A DNA stretch of 64,000 nucleotides. Source: Gemmobacter lutimaris. Lineage in GTDB: Bacteria; Pseudomonadota; Alphaproteobacteria; Rhodobacterales; Rhodobacteraceae. The position numbers were made by a program, and so were the translations under genes. Within the stretch, counting starts at the first letter, position 1. Each line of letters begins with the position of its first letter. Below are positions 26,685-35,762 of the stretch, piece after piece. The notes below the pieces were generated by a model. That model ran no database searches and was not told the DNA's origin. It was given only the letters and a program-made list of their open reading frames with translations. The stretch is from contig NZ_QXXQ01000005.1 in NCBI RefSeq assembly GCF_003570715.1, positions 124,001 to 188,000 on the forward strand, read 5' to 3'.

Positions 26685-27059
26685 TCAGTCCGTCGCGTAT
26701 TGCTGCAGCACCGCCAGCGGCACGAAGTCCAGTGTGCGGCGGTGTGTTGCCCGCAGGCGCAGGTTCGGGGCTGCACCTTCCTCATGTGCCTGAAGGAAAC
26801 GCGCGGCGCACAGGCACCAGGTGTCACCCGGTTTCAACCCGGCAAAGCCATATTCCGGGCGCGGCGTGCTGAGATCATTGCCCAGATATTTTGACAGGGC
26901 CAGAAACTCTGCCGTCATCACGGCGCAAACCGTGTGGCGCCCGCGATCCGCCGGGCCGGTATCGCAGCAGCCATTGCGCCAGAAGCCGGTCATCGGCGCT
27001 GTGGAACAGGTTTCCAGCACACCGCCCAACACGTTGACGCTTTCCTCGCGGTCATCCAT
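26685..27059 (-). CDS. DUF2237 family protein
   Basis: A 124-residue protein of the uncharacterised DUF2237 family. Family marks are NVLGGVLETCS, TGFWRNGCCDTGPADRG, HTVCAVMTAEFL, SKYLGNDLSTPRPEYGF and GDTWCLCAARFLQA. Several Cys and the conserved Glu/Phe motif are intact. Function is unknown. The start at 27059 was chosen because the family begins just before NVLGG. It overlaps the 3' end of the serine hydrolase gene by 8 nt on the same strand, so the two are probably co-translated. Confidence 0.85.
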   Translation of the reverse strand: MDDREESVNVLGGVLETCSTAPMTGFWRNGCCDTGPADRGRHTVCAVMTAEFLALSKYLGNDLSTPRPEYGFAGLKPGDTWCLCAARFLQAHEEGAAPNLRLRATHRRTLDFVPLAVLQQYATD

Positions 27060-28215
27060 CGCGCGCCTCCAGTGCCCGCACCAAGCTGCGGAACATCGCC
27101 ACATTCTGCCCCTCGACACCAGCCGCCGTGAACCCCCGATCGGCGGCGTTGGAGGCAATGGTCACGCCGGCGCGGCGATTCACATAGATGAACTGGCCGT
27201 AAACCCCTTGCGCCATGAATTCACCCGGCTCGGCCTGTGGCGGTATCCACCATTGATAACCATAGCCCATTCCGCCAGCCGGTGTATCGGCCTGTGGGCG
27301 CGTCGAGGCATCCACCCAGTCCCGTGGCACGATCTGGCGCCCGTCAATCTGTCCTTCGCGGCGGAACAACTCGCCCACCCGTGCATAGTCTCGGGTGATC
27401 AGGTTCAGCCCGCCCAGAACGAAGGGCTGGCCATAACCATCGGTCAGATAATAGGGTTCCACCTCAAGCCCCAGCGGTTCAAGGATGCGGTCCGACATCA
27501 GATCCGCGATCTCGCGTCCCGATGCGCCGCGGATCACCATGCCCAGAACATGCGTGTCGATCGAGACATATTGCCATGGCCCGCCGGGTGGGCCGCGCCT
27601 TGCGGTAATGCCCGCGGCAAAGTCATCCATGGAGCCGCCGAGCGCCAGAACGCGACCCATCTTGTTGATGTCGCTCCAGAAATCCAGATAATCCTCGTTG
27701 AAGGCCACCCCCGAGGTCATATTGGCGACCTGCCGAACCGTGGCGCCTTCATAGGCAGAGCCCTTCAGGGCGGGGGCATATCGCTCGACCGGGGCGTCAA
27801 GGTCGATGGTGCCTTCGGCCACCAGCGTTCCCATCAGGGCCGAAAGAAAGCTTTTTGCGACCGACCAGCTGATCCGCCGGTCCATGGGTCCGGTGCCAAG
27901 GTAATAGCTTTCATGCCGAAGCTGCCCGTCTTTCACGATGACCAGCGCCGTGACATGGCGCTCGGCGATCCAGGCGTCGGTTTCGGCGGGCAGCGTGAAC
28001 GCGGGGCCGGGCGGCAGGGGCAACGCAGGGCCGTCGCCCTTCGGCACCGGCACCGACAGGAAAGCCGCATCCATATGGCTGAAATTGTCAGTGATGCGAT
28101 CCGCGTCAAACAGGGTCAGCACCGATTGCAGGCGTCCGATTTCCTCGCGTTTCCAGACGGCAAGGGCGGCCACGACCAGCAGCAATACCCCCAAAAATTT
28201 CATCAATCGGCGCAT
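27052..28215 (-). CDS. serine hydrolase (beta-lactamase class C / EstB-like)
   Basis: A 387-residue membrane-anchored or exported protein with a hydrophobic N-terminus (MKFLGVLLLVVAALAVW). The nucleophile motif SxxK is SVAKSF. The Tyr motif is YVSID (Y-x-x in place of the classical YxN), and a C-terminal GQFIYVNRRAG is the usual HxG/KTG-equivalent strand. It belongs to the beta-lactamase-related 6-aminohexanoate-dimer hydrolase/esterase branch. The substrate is unknown. GGAGGA before the ATG at 28215 decides the start. Confidence 0.85.
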   Translation of the reverse strand: MRRLMKFLGVLLLVVAALAVWKREEIGRLQSVLTLFDADRITDNFSHMDAAFLSVPVPKGDGPALPLPPGPAFTLPAETDAWIAERHVTALVIVKDGQLRHESYYLGTGPMDRRISWSVAKSFLSALMGTLVAEGTIDLDAPVERYAPALKGSAYEGATVRQVANMTSGVAFNEDYLDFWSDINKMGRVLALGGSMDDFAAGITARRGPPGGPWQYVSIDTHVLGMVIRGASGREIADLMSDRILEPLGLEVEPYYLTDGYGQPFVLGGLNLITRDYARVGELFRREGQIDGRQIVPRDWVDASTRPQADTPAGGMGYGYQWWIPPQAEPGEFMAQGVYGQFIYVNRRAGVTIASNAADRGFTAAGVEGQNVAMFRSLVRALEARDG

Positions 28216-28245
28216 CGGTTCCTCCCTGATTGCGCCAACCATAGC

Positions 28246-28926
28246 CTAGCGGAACCGATCTGCCAGTCTTTGCAGCGTGCTGCGGGTGTCCTCGGCCGGT
28301 GCCGTTGCGTCAGACACGGGTTTCGGTTCGGCCTTTTCCTTCCCGGTCGAGGAACGCGGCGGCGCGGTGCGTTGTGCGACAGCATTCTGGAAGCGGGGGC
28401 CATCCCCGGTTGCCAATGCGGGCGCACCGTCGGAAATGCCGCGCAGCAGATCATCCAGCCAGTCCTGATCTGCCTTGGCGAAATCATGCAGCACATAGCT
28501 GGCCACCGCATCCTTGTGACCGGGGTGACCGATGCCCAGCCGGACGCGGTGATAAGCCTCGCCGATATGGGCATGGATCGACCGCAATCCGTTATGTCCC
28601 GCATGCCCCCCGCCGGTTTTCAGCCGCAACTTGCCGGGCGCAAGGTCAAGTTCGTCATGGAACACAGTGACGTCATCGGATGTCAGCTTGTAGAAGCGCA
28701 GCGCTTCGCCCACCGATTGCCCGGATAGGTTCATGAAGGTTTCGGGTTTCAGCAGAACGATTTTTTCCGACCCGAACCGCCCTTCGGAAACCAGCCCCTG
28801 AAATCCCTTGCGCCAAGGGCCGAAGCCATGATCGTCCGCGATGCGGTCCAGCGCCATGAAGCCGATGTTGTGGCGGTTGCCCGCATATTTTGCGCCCGGA
28901 TTGCCCAGACCCACCCAAAGCCGCAT
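28246..28926 (-). CDS. pth: peptidyl-tRNA hydrolase
   Basis: A 226-residue enzyme that frees peptides from stalled peptidyl-tRNA. It has the N-terminal MRLWVGLGNPGAKYAGNRHN (catalytic His in NRHNIG), the Asn of TFMNLSG, HDELDLAPGK with the catalytic Asp, and GHNGLRSI. The last ~40 residues are a low-complexity, charged tail (SSTGKEKAEPKPVSDA), longer than in E. coli but common in this group. The ATG at 28926 is fixed by the universal N-terminus. It is usually next to rplY, but here two accessory genes separate them. Confidence 0.95.
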   Translation of the reverse strand: MRLWVGLGNPGAKYAGNRHNIGFMALDRIADDHGFGPWRKGFQGLVSEGRFGSEKIVLLKPETFMNLSGQSVGEALRFYKLTSDDVTVFHDELDLAPGKLRLKTGGGHAGHNGLRSIHAHIGEAYHRVRLGIGHPGHKDAVASYVLHDFAKADQDWLDDLLRGISDGAPALATGDGPRFQNAVAQRTAPPRSSTGKEKAEPKPVSDATAPAEDTRSTLQRLADRFR

Positions 28927-29068
28927 CGCGCCCTCCGCATCATGGTCGGGATGTTTTAACCCCGAACGTGGGCCACACGCCAGCCGATGATGTGGCATGC
29001 GGGGGCTGCGTCGCCGGTTGACAGCGCGGTGTGCGCCGCCCAACCTGAGGAAAACGCAAGAGGAAGCG

Positions 29069-30052
29069 GTGCGGGCCACAGTCGTCTGTTCAATGCGCAA
29101 CGAAGGGCCGTTCATCGTGGAATGGGTGGTCTGGTATCGTATGCTGGGCTTCACCGATCTGGTGGTGGTTACCAACGATTGCACGGATCCGTCACCCGAT
29201 CTTCTGGATGCGCTTCAGGCGGCGGGCTGGCTGGTGCATCTGCGTTCGGATGTGCCTGCGGGTGGCAAGGTGACGGCTGCGAAGCTGCGGCAGGCCAAAC
29301 GGCACCGGGCGGTGCGACGGGCCGACTGGGTGCTGGTCTGCGACGTAGACGAGTTTCTGGTGATCCATCGTGGCGCGGGCAAGCTGGCCGATCTTCTGGG
29401 CGATACGCCGGATTTCACCGCCATGGCGATCAACTGGCGGGTTTTCGGCACCTCCGGCGTCGAACGGTGGGAGGATGCGCCAACCCATCGCAGTTTTCTG
29501 AACGCAGGGCCGACGCGCAACTGGATCTCGCGCTGGATCAAGGTGATCCACCGCATGCCATTGGCCTTCCGTGCCTTGGGCGAACATGGTCCGCGCGGGC
29601 TGGACCCGGCTGCCGAACCCGCGCCACGTCTGGTGAATGCCGACGGCCGGCCGATCCCCGGCTGGCCGGATGAACAGAATTATCTGCGTGTCCTGCCCCC
29701 GGAACTGACCACCCATACGGGCGCGCAGATGAACCATTACATGCTGCGATCCGAAGAAAGCTGGGGGTTGAAGCGCGGCACGCCCTCGGCGGTGCAGGGG
29801 GCAGATCGCTATAACGACAGTTATTACCGATCGACCAACCGGAACGAACGGCGCGACCTGTCAGCCCTGCGCTACGAGGCAGAGTTCGATGCGATTCATG
29901 CGCAGGCCATGGCCCTGCCGGGCGTCATGCGGTTGCATCATCTATGCTGTGCGGATTATGCGGCGCGGCTGGCGGAAAAGGCCGGGATGGCCCCGCAAGA
30001 AGACGCGCGCTGGCGCCACCATATGGCGGCAGCAGAGCAGGGGGCCGGCTGA
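29069..30052 (+). CDS. glycosyltransferase family 2-like protein
   Basis: A 327-residue cytoplasmic protein of the Glyco_tranf_2_4 / DUF23-like type. The N-terminal nucleotide-sugar fold opens with ATVVCSMRNEGPFIVEWV, a DxD-type metal site is in VCDVDEFLV, and later NHYMLRSEESWGLKRG resembles related capsule and EPS transferases. The GTG at 29069, with AAGAGGA just upstream, gives the family's usual beginning. An ATG 72 nt upstream in frame is the alternative. Acceptor sugar unknown. It is convergent with the RTX-like gene with only 20 nt between. Confidence 0.8.
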   Translation: MRATVVCSMRNEGPFIVEWVVWYRMLGFTDLVVVTNDCTDPSPDLLDALQAAGWLVHLRSDVPAGGKVTAAKLRQAKRHRAVRRADWVLVCDVDEFLVIHRGAGKLADLLGDTPDFTAMAINWRVFGTSGVERWEDAPTHRSFLNAGPTRNWISRWIKVIHRMPLAFRALGEHGPRGLDPAAEPAPRLVNADGRPIPGWPDEQNYLRVLPPELTTHTGAQMNHYMLRSEESWGLKRGTPSAVQGADRYNDSYYRSTNRNERRDLSALRYEAEFDAIHAQAMALPGVMRLHHLCCADYAARLAEKAGMAPQEDARWRHHMAAAEQGAG

Positions 30053-30072
30053 CCGGCCCCCGCAGGCGAAGA

Positions 30073-32421
30073 TCAGATGATCTCGATGCTGTTCCACAGC
30101 TTGTTGAGCGAGGCCACATCCTCCAGCACGATCTTGCCGCGCGCGCCGAAATCCAGAAGGATGTCATCGCCGGTATCGGTGGCGAACTGGCTCACCACCT
30201 GGCGCTTGGTCAGATCAAGACCGCCCCAGAGGTTGTCATTCAGCACCAGCCGGTCAAAGCCCTTGGCGAAATCGGTCACCGTATCGGTTCCCATGCCGCG
30301 GGCAAAGACGAAGGCATCGCGCCCGGCGCCGCCGGTCAGGTCATCTGCGCCGCCGCCGCCGGTGATCCGGTCATTGCCAGCGCCGCCCGACAGCGTGTCG
30401 TTGCCGCCACCGCCCAGCAGGGTGTCGCGCCCTGCGCCGGTGGTGATTTCGTCCCGGCCACTGCCGCCGTCTACCTTGTTGCTGCCGAACAGATCGGTGA
30501 TCGTGTCGTTGCCGCCCTTGCCCTTGATGACGGTGTCGCCAAAGAAGCTGTCCACCACATCGTTGCGCATCGTGGTCTTCGGCCCGGCAAGCTGTTGCGC
30601 GATGTCCCAGCTTTGTCCGTCGATCACCAGCTTCTCGATCTTGACCGAACCGCTGGAATAATAGCTGCGCAGCGAAATCTGGTCGGTCACCAGCCCTTTG
30701 GCATTCAGAACCTGGATTTGCAGATCGTTGCTGAAGGACGGATTGACAAGGCGGACCCGCGCAGCGTCGATCCCCGCAAGCTCGATCTTGTCCCGGCCAC
30801 CGATGTCATAGACCGTATCAACCCCGAAACCGGCCTCGAACCTGTAGGTGTCGTTGCCATTCCCGCCCGCCATGTATTCGCTGCGTTGCGAGCCGATGAA
30901 GGTGTCGGCCTGACCCGTGCCATAAAGGTTGGTCACATCCACGGCACCCTGAATGGTCAGCCCGCCGCGCAGGTCGATGGTCGCACCGCCCTGAAACACG
31001 AGGCTTTCGATGGCACGGCCGTCGAAATGGTTGTCGATGGTGATCGAACTGACGATATTGCCGTTCCGATCCACCACCATGACCCGCAGGTCATCATAGC
31101 CGTTCCCGTTCAGCCGCACATTGGCGGCAGAAATGGATTTTTCGACCAGAATCCGGTCGCGGCCCTGAGTGTCGCTGATGAAATTCGCCTCGTCACCCTT
31201 GCCCAGAACATAAGTGTCGTTGCCACCGCCGCCATAAAGCGTCTCGTTGCGGTTCGACATCACAAGCTTGTCGCCAAGCGCGGTGCCGATCAGCGTGGTC
31301 TGATCCACGGCGCCCTGAATGGTCAGCCCGCCCCGCAGGTCGATGGCCTTGCCGCTGCCGGTGATCAGCTCGGCAAGTGCGCTGCCGTTGAACTGTTCAT
31401 CCAGCGTCAGGGTGCTGAGGACGTTTTCATTCTTGTCCACGATCCAGATGCGCAGATCGTCATAGTCGCTGGTGCTGGCGCTCATCCGCACGCGGCTTGC
31501 CGAAACGCCGTCGATCTGAAGCGTGTCGCTGCCCAGCCCGTCCTTGATCAGCTTGCTTCCGCCTGCGCTGGACCAGACATAGGTGTCATCGCCGCTGCCG
31601 CCATAAAGCGTTTCATTGCGGGCCGACATGATCAGCGTATCGTCCAGCGCGGTGCCCCGCAGGGTAGTGTCGCTGACGGCGCCGCGGATCGTCAACCCGC
31701 CCAGAAGATTGACGCTGCTGCCATCGGAAAAGGCCAGCTTTTCCAGCGCGCGACCATTGAAATGCTCGTTCAGGTAGATCGAGTCGATGATATTCTCGTT
31801 CTCGTCCACGATGCGGATGATCAGATCGTCATAGTCGCTGGAGCTTGTATTGATCCGCACATTCTCTTTCAGGATCGAGCTGTCCAGCTCGACCGTGTCG
31901 GAACCTTGCGCATCCTCAATGTATTTCGTGCCCTGTCCGGCCGAAACCACATAGGTATCGTTGCCGGCGCCGCCATAAAGCGTCTCGTTGCGATCCGATC
32001 CGACCAGCGTGTCGTTGTTGCCGGTGCCGCGCAGCGTGGTCTGCGAAATCGTGCCCTGAATGGTCAACCCGCCGGTCAGGTTGAGCGTGGTGCCATCGGC
32101 CAGCTTCAGCGTCTCGATGGCTGCGCCGTTGAAATGTTCGTTGAGCGAGACCGTCCCCACGACCGCGCCATTGTCATCCACAATGGAAATCAGCAGGTCG
32201 TCATAGTCGGAAGGGCTGATGTTCATGCGCAGCATGTCAGAGGTAACCGAGGCGTCGAACGCGATCGTGTCGAGCCCCTCGGTGTCGTAGACAACATCAT
32301 TTCCGGGCAGGGAATCGAAACGGTATGTGTCATTGCCGGTGCCGCCGGTCAGATAGTCATTTTCCGCGGTATTGCCGTCCAGAATGTCGTCGATGCCATC
32401 TTCGCCTTTGATCGTGGCCAT
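30073..32421 (-). CDS. large RTX-like calcium-binding repeat protein, probably type I secreted
   Basis: A 782-residue Gly/Asp-rich protein. Five tandem modules of about 122-125 residues (GNDTY or DDTY marks near residues 30, 154, 279, 401 and 523) each contain SDYDDL.I.IVD.N, a LNEHFNG-type motif and GGLTI.G, then RNETLYGG.GNDTY. This resembles the haemolysin-type calcium-binding-related domain. Near the C-terminus are classical GGxGxDxxx nonapeptides (GGGGNDTLSGGAGND). The final ~70 residues (DTVTDFAKGFDRLVL, then an acidic, hydrophobic end NSIEII) look like a type I secretion signal. No N-terminal signal peptide. No T1SS genes lie in the window. Adhesin, S-layer or matrix protein are possible roles. 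Confidence 0.85.
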   Translation of the reverse strand: MATIKGEDGIDDILDGNTAENDYLTGGTGNDTYRFDSLPGNDVVYDTEGLDTIAFDASVTSDMLRMNISPSDYDDLLISIVDDNGAVVGTVSLNEHFNGAAIETLKLADGTTLNLTGGLTIQGTISQTTLRGTGNNDTLVGSDRNETLYGGAGNDTYVVSAGQGTKYIEDAQGSDTVELDSSILKENVRINTSSSDYDDLIIRIVDENENIIDSIYLNEHFNGRALEKLAFSDGSSVNLLGGLTIRGAVSDTTLRGTALDDTLIMSARNETLYGGSGDDTYVWSSAGGSKLIKDGLGSDTLQIDGVSASRVRMSASTSDYDDLRIWIVDKNENVLSTLTLDEQFNGSALAELITGSGKAIDLRGGLTIQGAVDQTTLIGTALGDKLVMSNRNETLYGGGGNDTYVLGKGDEANFISDTQGRDRILVEKSISAANVRLNGNGYDDLRVMVVDRNGNIVSSITIDNHFDGRAIESLVFQGGATIDLRGGLTIQGAVDVTNLYGTGQADTFIGSQRSEYMAGGNGNDTYRFEAGFGVDTVYDIGGRDKIELAGIDAARVRLVNPSFSNDLQIQVLNAKGLVTDQISLRSYYSSGSVKIEKLVIDGQSWDIAQQLAGPKTTMRNDVVDSFFGDTVIKGKGGNDTITDLFGSNKVDGGSGRDEITTGAGRDTLLGGGGNDTLSGGAGNDRITGGGGADDLTGGAGRDAFVFARGMGTDTVTDFAKGFDRLVLNDNLWGGLDLTKRQVVSQFATDTGDDILLDFGARGKIVLEDVASLNKLWNSIEII

Positions 32422-32526
32422 CGGTCACCTCCAAATAAGAAACTGGGGCGAAAATACCAAAATGGCAATCAATTGAAAGGTAAGTAAAACCCGACCTCAA
32501 CCCGGTATGGGCGACTTCCCGCCGCG

Positions 32527-32560
32527 CCAAAAAAAACGCGACAGGGAAACCCTGCCGCGT
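32527..32560 (-). terminator. rho-independent terminator of rplY
   Basis: Read on the minus strand, AACGCGGCAGGG and CCCTGTCGCGTT pair with a 3-nt loop (stem 32534-32560) and are followed by a run of T (the A-run at 32527-32535 on the plus strand). It lies 23 nt after the rplY stop. Confidence 0.85.
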
Positions 32561-32582
32561 TCTGTCCGTCCTGTCGTGGGGA

Positions 32583-33185
32583 TCAGCCTTCGGCCGAGTC
32601 CTCTTCCGCCACCAGACCCGAGGGGGCGGTGATGTTGGCGATCACGAAGTTGCGGTCGATGGTCGGCTTCGCGCCTTTCGGCAGAACCACGTCATTGATG
32701 TGGATCACGTCACCGAAGGTGCGGCCCGCCAGATCGACGACGATCTCGTTCGGGATGTCCGAAGCCACGACTTCCAGTTCGACTTCCGGGCGCACCACGG
32801 TCAGCGTGCCGCCACGCTTCAGGCCGGGGGCCTGATCGTGGTTGATGAAGGTCACATGGATGAACAGGTTGATGCGGCTGTCATCGTGCAGGCGCATGAA
32901 GTCGATATGCGTCGGCAGGTCTTTCACGACGTCGCGCTGGACGCCGCGGCAGACGACGTGAACGTCCGGCTGGCCTTCGACCTTCAGATTGAAGAGGGTC
33001 GACATGAAGCGGCCAGCTTTCAGACGCTTCAGCAGAGCGTTGTAGTTCATGCTGATCGGCTGCGGCTCTTTGCCGTCGCCGTAAACGATGCCGGGAACGT
33101 TGCCCTCACGACGGGCTTGACGGGCGGCCCCCTTGCCTGTCCCCGTCCGCACCACGGCGTTAAGATCCGGGATCTCGCGTGCCAT
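32583..33185 (-). CDS. rplY: 50S ribosomal protein L25 (general stress protein CTC form)
   Basis: A 200-residue protein that binds 5S rRNA. The N-terminal L25 domain has the glycine-rich [24 protein letters not shown] and the [16 protein letters not shown] strand. A C-terminal beta-domain (TL5/CTC type) ends in an acidic tail ([12 protein letters not shown]). The ATG at 33185 is preceded by an AAAGGAGA-like site. A longer frame upstream is unsupported. The usual partner pth is 3.7 kb away. Confidence 0.95.
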   Translation of the reverse strand: MAREIPDLNAVVRTGTGKGAARQARREGNVPGIVYGDGKEPQPISMNYNALLKRLKAGRFMSTLFNLKVEGQPDVHVVCRGVQRDVVKDLPTHIDFMRLHDDSRINLFIHVTFINHDQAPGLKRGGTLTVVRPEVELEVVASDIPNEIVVDLAGRTFGDVIHINDVVLPKGAKPTIDRNFVIANITAPSGLVAEEDSAEG

Positions 33186-33386
33186 AGGTATCTCCTTTGG
33201 TTGCACTGGTCCGTCATCCTCCAAGGGTGCATGACGGATCGCGCGCATATAAAGGGGAATCGCTGGTAAGGAAAGCTGAAACTGCGCAGGCTGCGCATGT
33301 CGGGGGCAGACGGGGCGGTGTCGGCGCCGGGCTTGCCGGGTCTGTGCCTTCACGCTAGCACGGCATCAGGACAGAAGGAACCCCCG

Positions 33387-34529
33387 ATGCTTTCGCCCCG
33401 CCTGATCGTCACGGCGCATGCGCCGCTTGCGGCCTTTGCGGCCATGGGCGTGCTGTGGGGCACTTTCGCGGCTGTCCTGCCTGACCTGAAAGCACAGTTG
33501 CAGGTGGACGAGGCGCGGCTGGGCCTGCTGCTGCTGCCGACGCCGCTGGCGGCGGTCAGCGCCATGCTGGTTGCGCCGCTGTTGGGGGTGGCACTGGGGC
33601 GCGTCGCGTTGCCTGTTGCGACGCTGGCCATGGGCTTTGCCTTCATCCTGCCAGGGCAGGTGCATTTGGCAGTTCTGTTCCCGCTGGCGATGATGTGTGC
33701 CGGTGCGGCGACGGGGCTGACCGACGTGCTGATGAATGCCCGTGTTGCCACGCTGGAGAATGAGCGCGGGTTGCATTTGATGAACCTTTGCCATGCCGCC
33801 TATTCCTTCGGCTATGCCGGCGGCGCGCTGGCGACGGGCATGATGCGCGATGCGGCGCTGGCGCCGGGCGTGGTGATGGGGGCGGCGGGCCTTGGCGCCG
33901 CACTGATCGCGCTTCTGGCCTATGAGCGTGACGGCACCATCCATGGCCTCGCCCGCCCGCCGAAAGGGCAGGGCCGCGGTCTTGGTCTCGTGCCGCTGAT
34001 CGGCGGTGGTATCGTGCTGATCGCTTTTCTGACCGAGAACGCGGCCGAAAACTGGTCTGCCCTGCATATCGAGAAAACCCTTGGCGGCAGCCCGGCCGAA
34101 GGGGCGATGGGCCCTGCCGCGCTGGCGCTGACCATGGGGTTCGCGCGCATCGCGGGGCAGGGGCTGGTCGCGCGGTTGAACGCGGGGCGTCTGCTGCGCC
34201 TTGGTGCTGTTGTTTCTGCGGCCGGTGCGCTGGGTGCGGCTTTTGCCACCAGCCCGACGATGGCCTATGCCGGGTTCATCGTCATGGGGATCGGATCTTC
34301 AGTCATTGCCCCTACGGCCTTTTCGCTGGTCGGCCGCATGGCTGCCCCCGAAGCCCGCGCCCGTGCCGTCGCCCGTGCCACGCTTTACGGCTATTTCGGT
34401 TATTTCTTCGGCCCGCCCATGCTGGGCTTTCTGGCGGGCCTGTTCGGGTTGCGCGCGGCTTTCGTCTTTGCGGCCGCCATGCTGATGATGGTGCTGGTGC
34501 TGACCCCGCTCTTGATGCGGCGGGGCTGA
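33387..34529 (+). CDS. MFS transporter
   Basis: A 380-residue inner-membrane carrier with about 11-12 hydrophobic segments. It resembles the short sugar/efflux MFS branch (FucP/YbjJ-like): VLWGTFAAVLPDLKAQLQVDEARLGLLLLPTPLAA near the N-terminus, and FVLMNARVATLE-like segment TDVLMNARVATLENERG after helix 4. The start at 33387 follows GAAGGA. The cargo is unknown. It is divergent from rplY and convergent, by 4 nt, with lldD. Confidence 0.85.
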   Translation: MLSPRLIVTAHAPLAAFAAMGVLWGTFAAVLPDLKAQLQVDEARLGLLLLPTPLAAVSAMLVAPLLGVALGRVALPVATLAMGFAFILPGQVHLAVLFPLAMMCAGAATGLTDVLMNARVATLENERGLHLMNLCHAAYSFGYAGGALATGMMRDAALAPGVVMGAAGLGAALIALLAYERDGTIHGLARPPKGQGRGLGLVPLIGGGIVLIAFLTENAAENWSALHIEKTLGGSPAEGAMGPAALALTMGFARIAGQGLVARLNAGRLLRLGAVVSAAGALGAAFATSPTMAYAGFIVMGIGSSVIAPTAFSLVGRMAAPEARARAVARATLYGYFGYFFGPPMLGFLAGLFGLRAAFVFAAAMLMMVLVLTPLLMRRG

Positions 34530-34533
34530 AGGC

Positions 34534-35697
34534 TCAGGCCCAGTCGCCTTCGAAATCCTTAGGCACCAGCAGGTTATGCGGCCCGAGGTTCCTGATGTCC
34601 CGCTCGCCGCACAGCGCCATGGTGGTGTCCAGCTCCTTGTGGATGACCTCCAGCGCCTTGGTCACGCCGGCCTCGCCCATCGCGCCCAGCCCGTAGATAT
34701 AGCTGCGCCCGATCATCGTGCCATCCGCCCCCAGCGCCAGCGCCTTCAGCACGTCCTGACCCGAGCGGATGCCGCTGTCGAGCAAGATTTCCGTCTTGCC
34801 CTTCACCGCCCGCACGATGGAGGGCAACATGCGGATCGAGGACAGCGCCCCGTCAAGCTGCCGTCCGCCGTGGTTGCTGACCACGATGGCATCGGCGCCG
34901 AAATCGGCAGCGCGCTGCGCGTCCTCGACATCCAGAACGCCCTTGAGGATCAGCTTGCCGCCCCAGCGGTCGCGGATGCGCGCGACCTTGCCCCAGTCAA
35001 GCTGCGGGTCGAACTGTTCCGCCGTCCAGCTGGACAGCGAAGACAGATCGCCCACGCCTTTCGCATGGCCCACGATGTTGCCGAAGGTGCGCCGCTTGGT
35101 GCCCAGCATGCCCATGCACCATTCGGGTTTGGTCATCATGTTGAGGATATTCGGAAGGGTCAGCTTCGGTGGCGCCGACAGCCCGTTCTTCAGATCCTTG
35201 TGCCGCTGGCCGAGGATTTGCAGATCCAGCGTCAGCACCAGCGCCGAACAGCCCGCCGCCTTGGCGCGGTCGATGATGCGATCGACAAAATCCTCGTCCC
35301 GCATGACATATAGCTGGAACCAGAAGGGTGCGGAGGTATGGGCCGCCACATCCTCGATGGAACAGATCGACATGGTGGACAGGGTGAAGGGCACGCCGAA
35401 TTTTTCGGCCGCGCGCGCCGCCTTGATCTCGCCATCCGCCGATTGCATGCCGGTAAAGCCCACCGGTGCCAGCGCCACGGGCATGGCGACCGGCGTGCCG
35501 ATCATGGTTCCGGCGACCGTGCGGTTCGACATGTCCACCGCCACCTTCTGCCGCAGCCGGATCTTTTCGAAATCCGTCACATTCTCGCGGAAGGTCTGTT
35601 CGGTATAGCTGCCGGATTCCGCGTAATCGAAGAACATGCGCGGGGTGCGGCGGGCGTGCAGGCGCTTCAGATCGTCGATGCAGGTGATGACAGGCAT
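34534..35697 (-). CDS. lldD: FMN-dependent alpha-hydroxy-acid dehydrogenase (L-lactate dehydrogenase LldD-like)
   Basis: A 387-residue FMN TIM-barrel enzyme that oxidises L-lactate or related 2-hydroxy acids and passes electrons to quinone. It has the N-terminal FFDYAESGSYTEQTF, the FMN-contact LAPVGFTGMQ, the substrate Tyr in WFQLYVM, and the catalytic His and Arg in SNHGGRQLDGA. GMIGRSYIYGLGAMGE-like GTMIGRSYIYGLGAMGE closes the FMN phosphate site. L-lactate is the most likely substrate, but mandelate or glycolate cannot be excluded. A long palindrome with the Shine-Dalgarno in one arm lies directly upstream. Confidence 0.9.
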   Translation of the reverse strand: MPVITCIDDLKRLHARRTPRMFFDYAESGSYTEQTFRENVTDFEKIRLRQKVAVDMSNRTVAGTMIGTPVAMPVALAPVGFTGMQSADGEIKAARAAEKFGVPFTLSTMSICSIEDVAAHTSAPFWFQLYVMRDEDFVDRIIDRAKAAGCSALVLTLDLQILGQRHKDLKNGLSAPPKLTLPNILNMMTKPEWCMGMLGTKRRTFGNIVGHAKGVGDLSSLSSWTAEQFDPQLDWGKVARIRDRWGGKLILKGVLDVEDAQRAADFGADAIVVSNHGGRQLDGALSSIRMLPSIVRAVKGKTEILLDSGIRSGQDVLKALALGADGTMIGRSYIYGLGAMGEAGVTKALEVIHKELDTTMALCGERDIRNLGPHNLLVPKDFEGDWA

Positions 35698-35703
35698 ACG
35701 AAC

Positions 35704-35740
35704 CTCCGATATTGGTTAGTTTCCCTTACCAATATCGGAG
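35704..35740. promoter_or_regulatory. perfect 13-bp inverted repeat in front of lldD
   Basis: CTCCGATATTGGT (35704-35716) and ACCAATATCGGAG (35728-35740) flank an 11-nt spacer. On the lldD strand the stem ends in GGAGG, five bases before the ATG. It could be an operator (the TTGGT/ACCAA half sites resemble GntR-type sites) or an RNA hairpin that masks the ribosome site. Confidence 0.65.
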
Positions 35741-35762
35741 ATTTCGCGCAACTGCTTTCCCG

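Noticed and set aside
29944-32487. 847-residue open frame on the plus strand
   Set aside because: It is antisense to the RTX-like gene. Its composition simply reflects the Gly/Asp codons of that gene's repeats, with no start signal or known domain.
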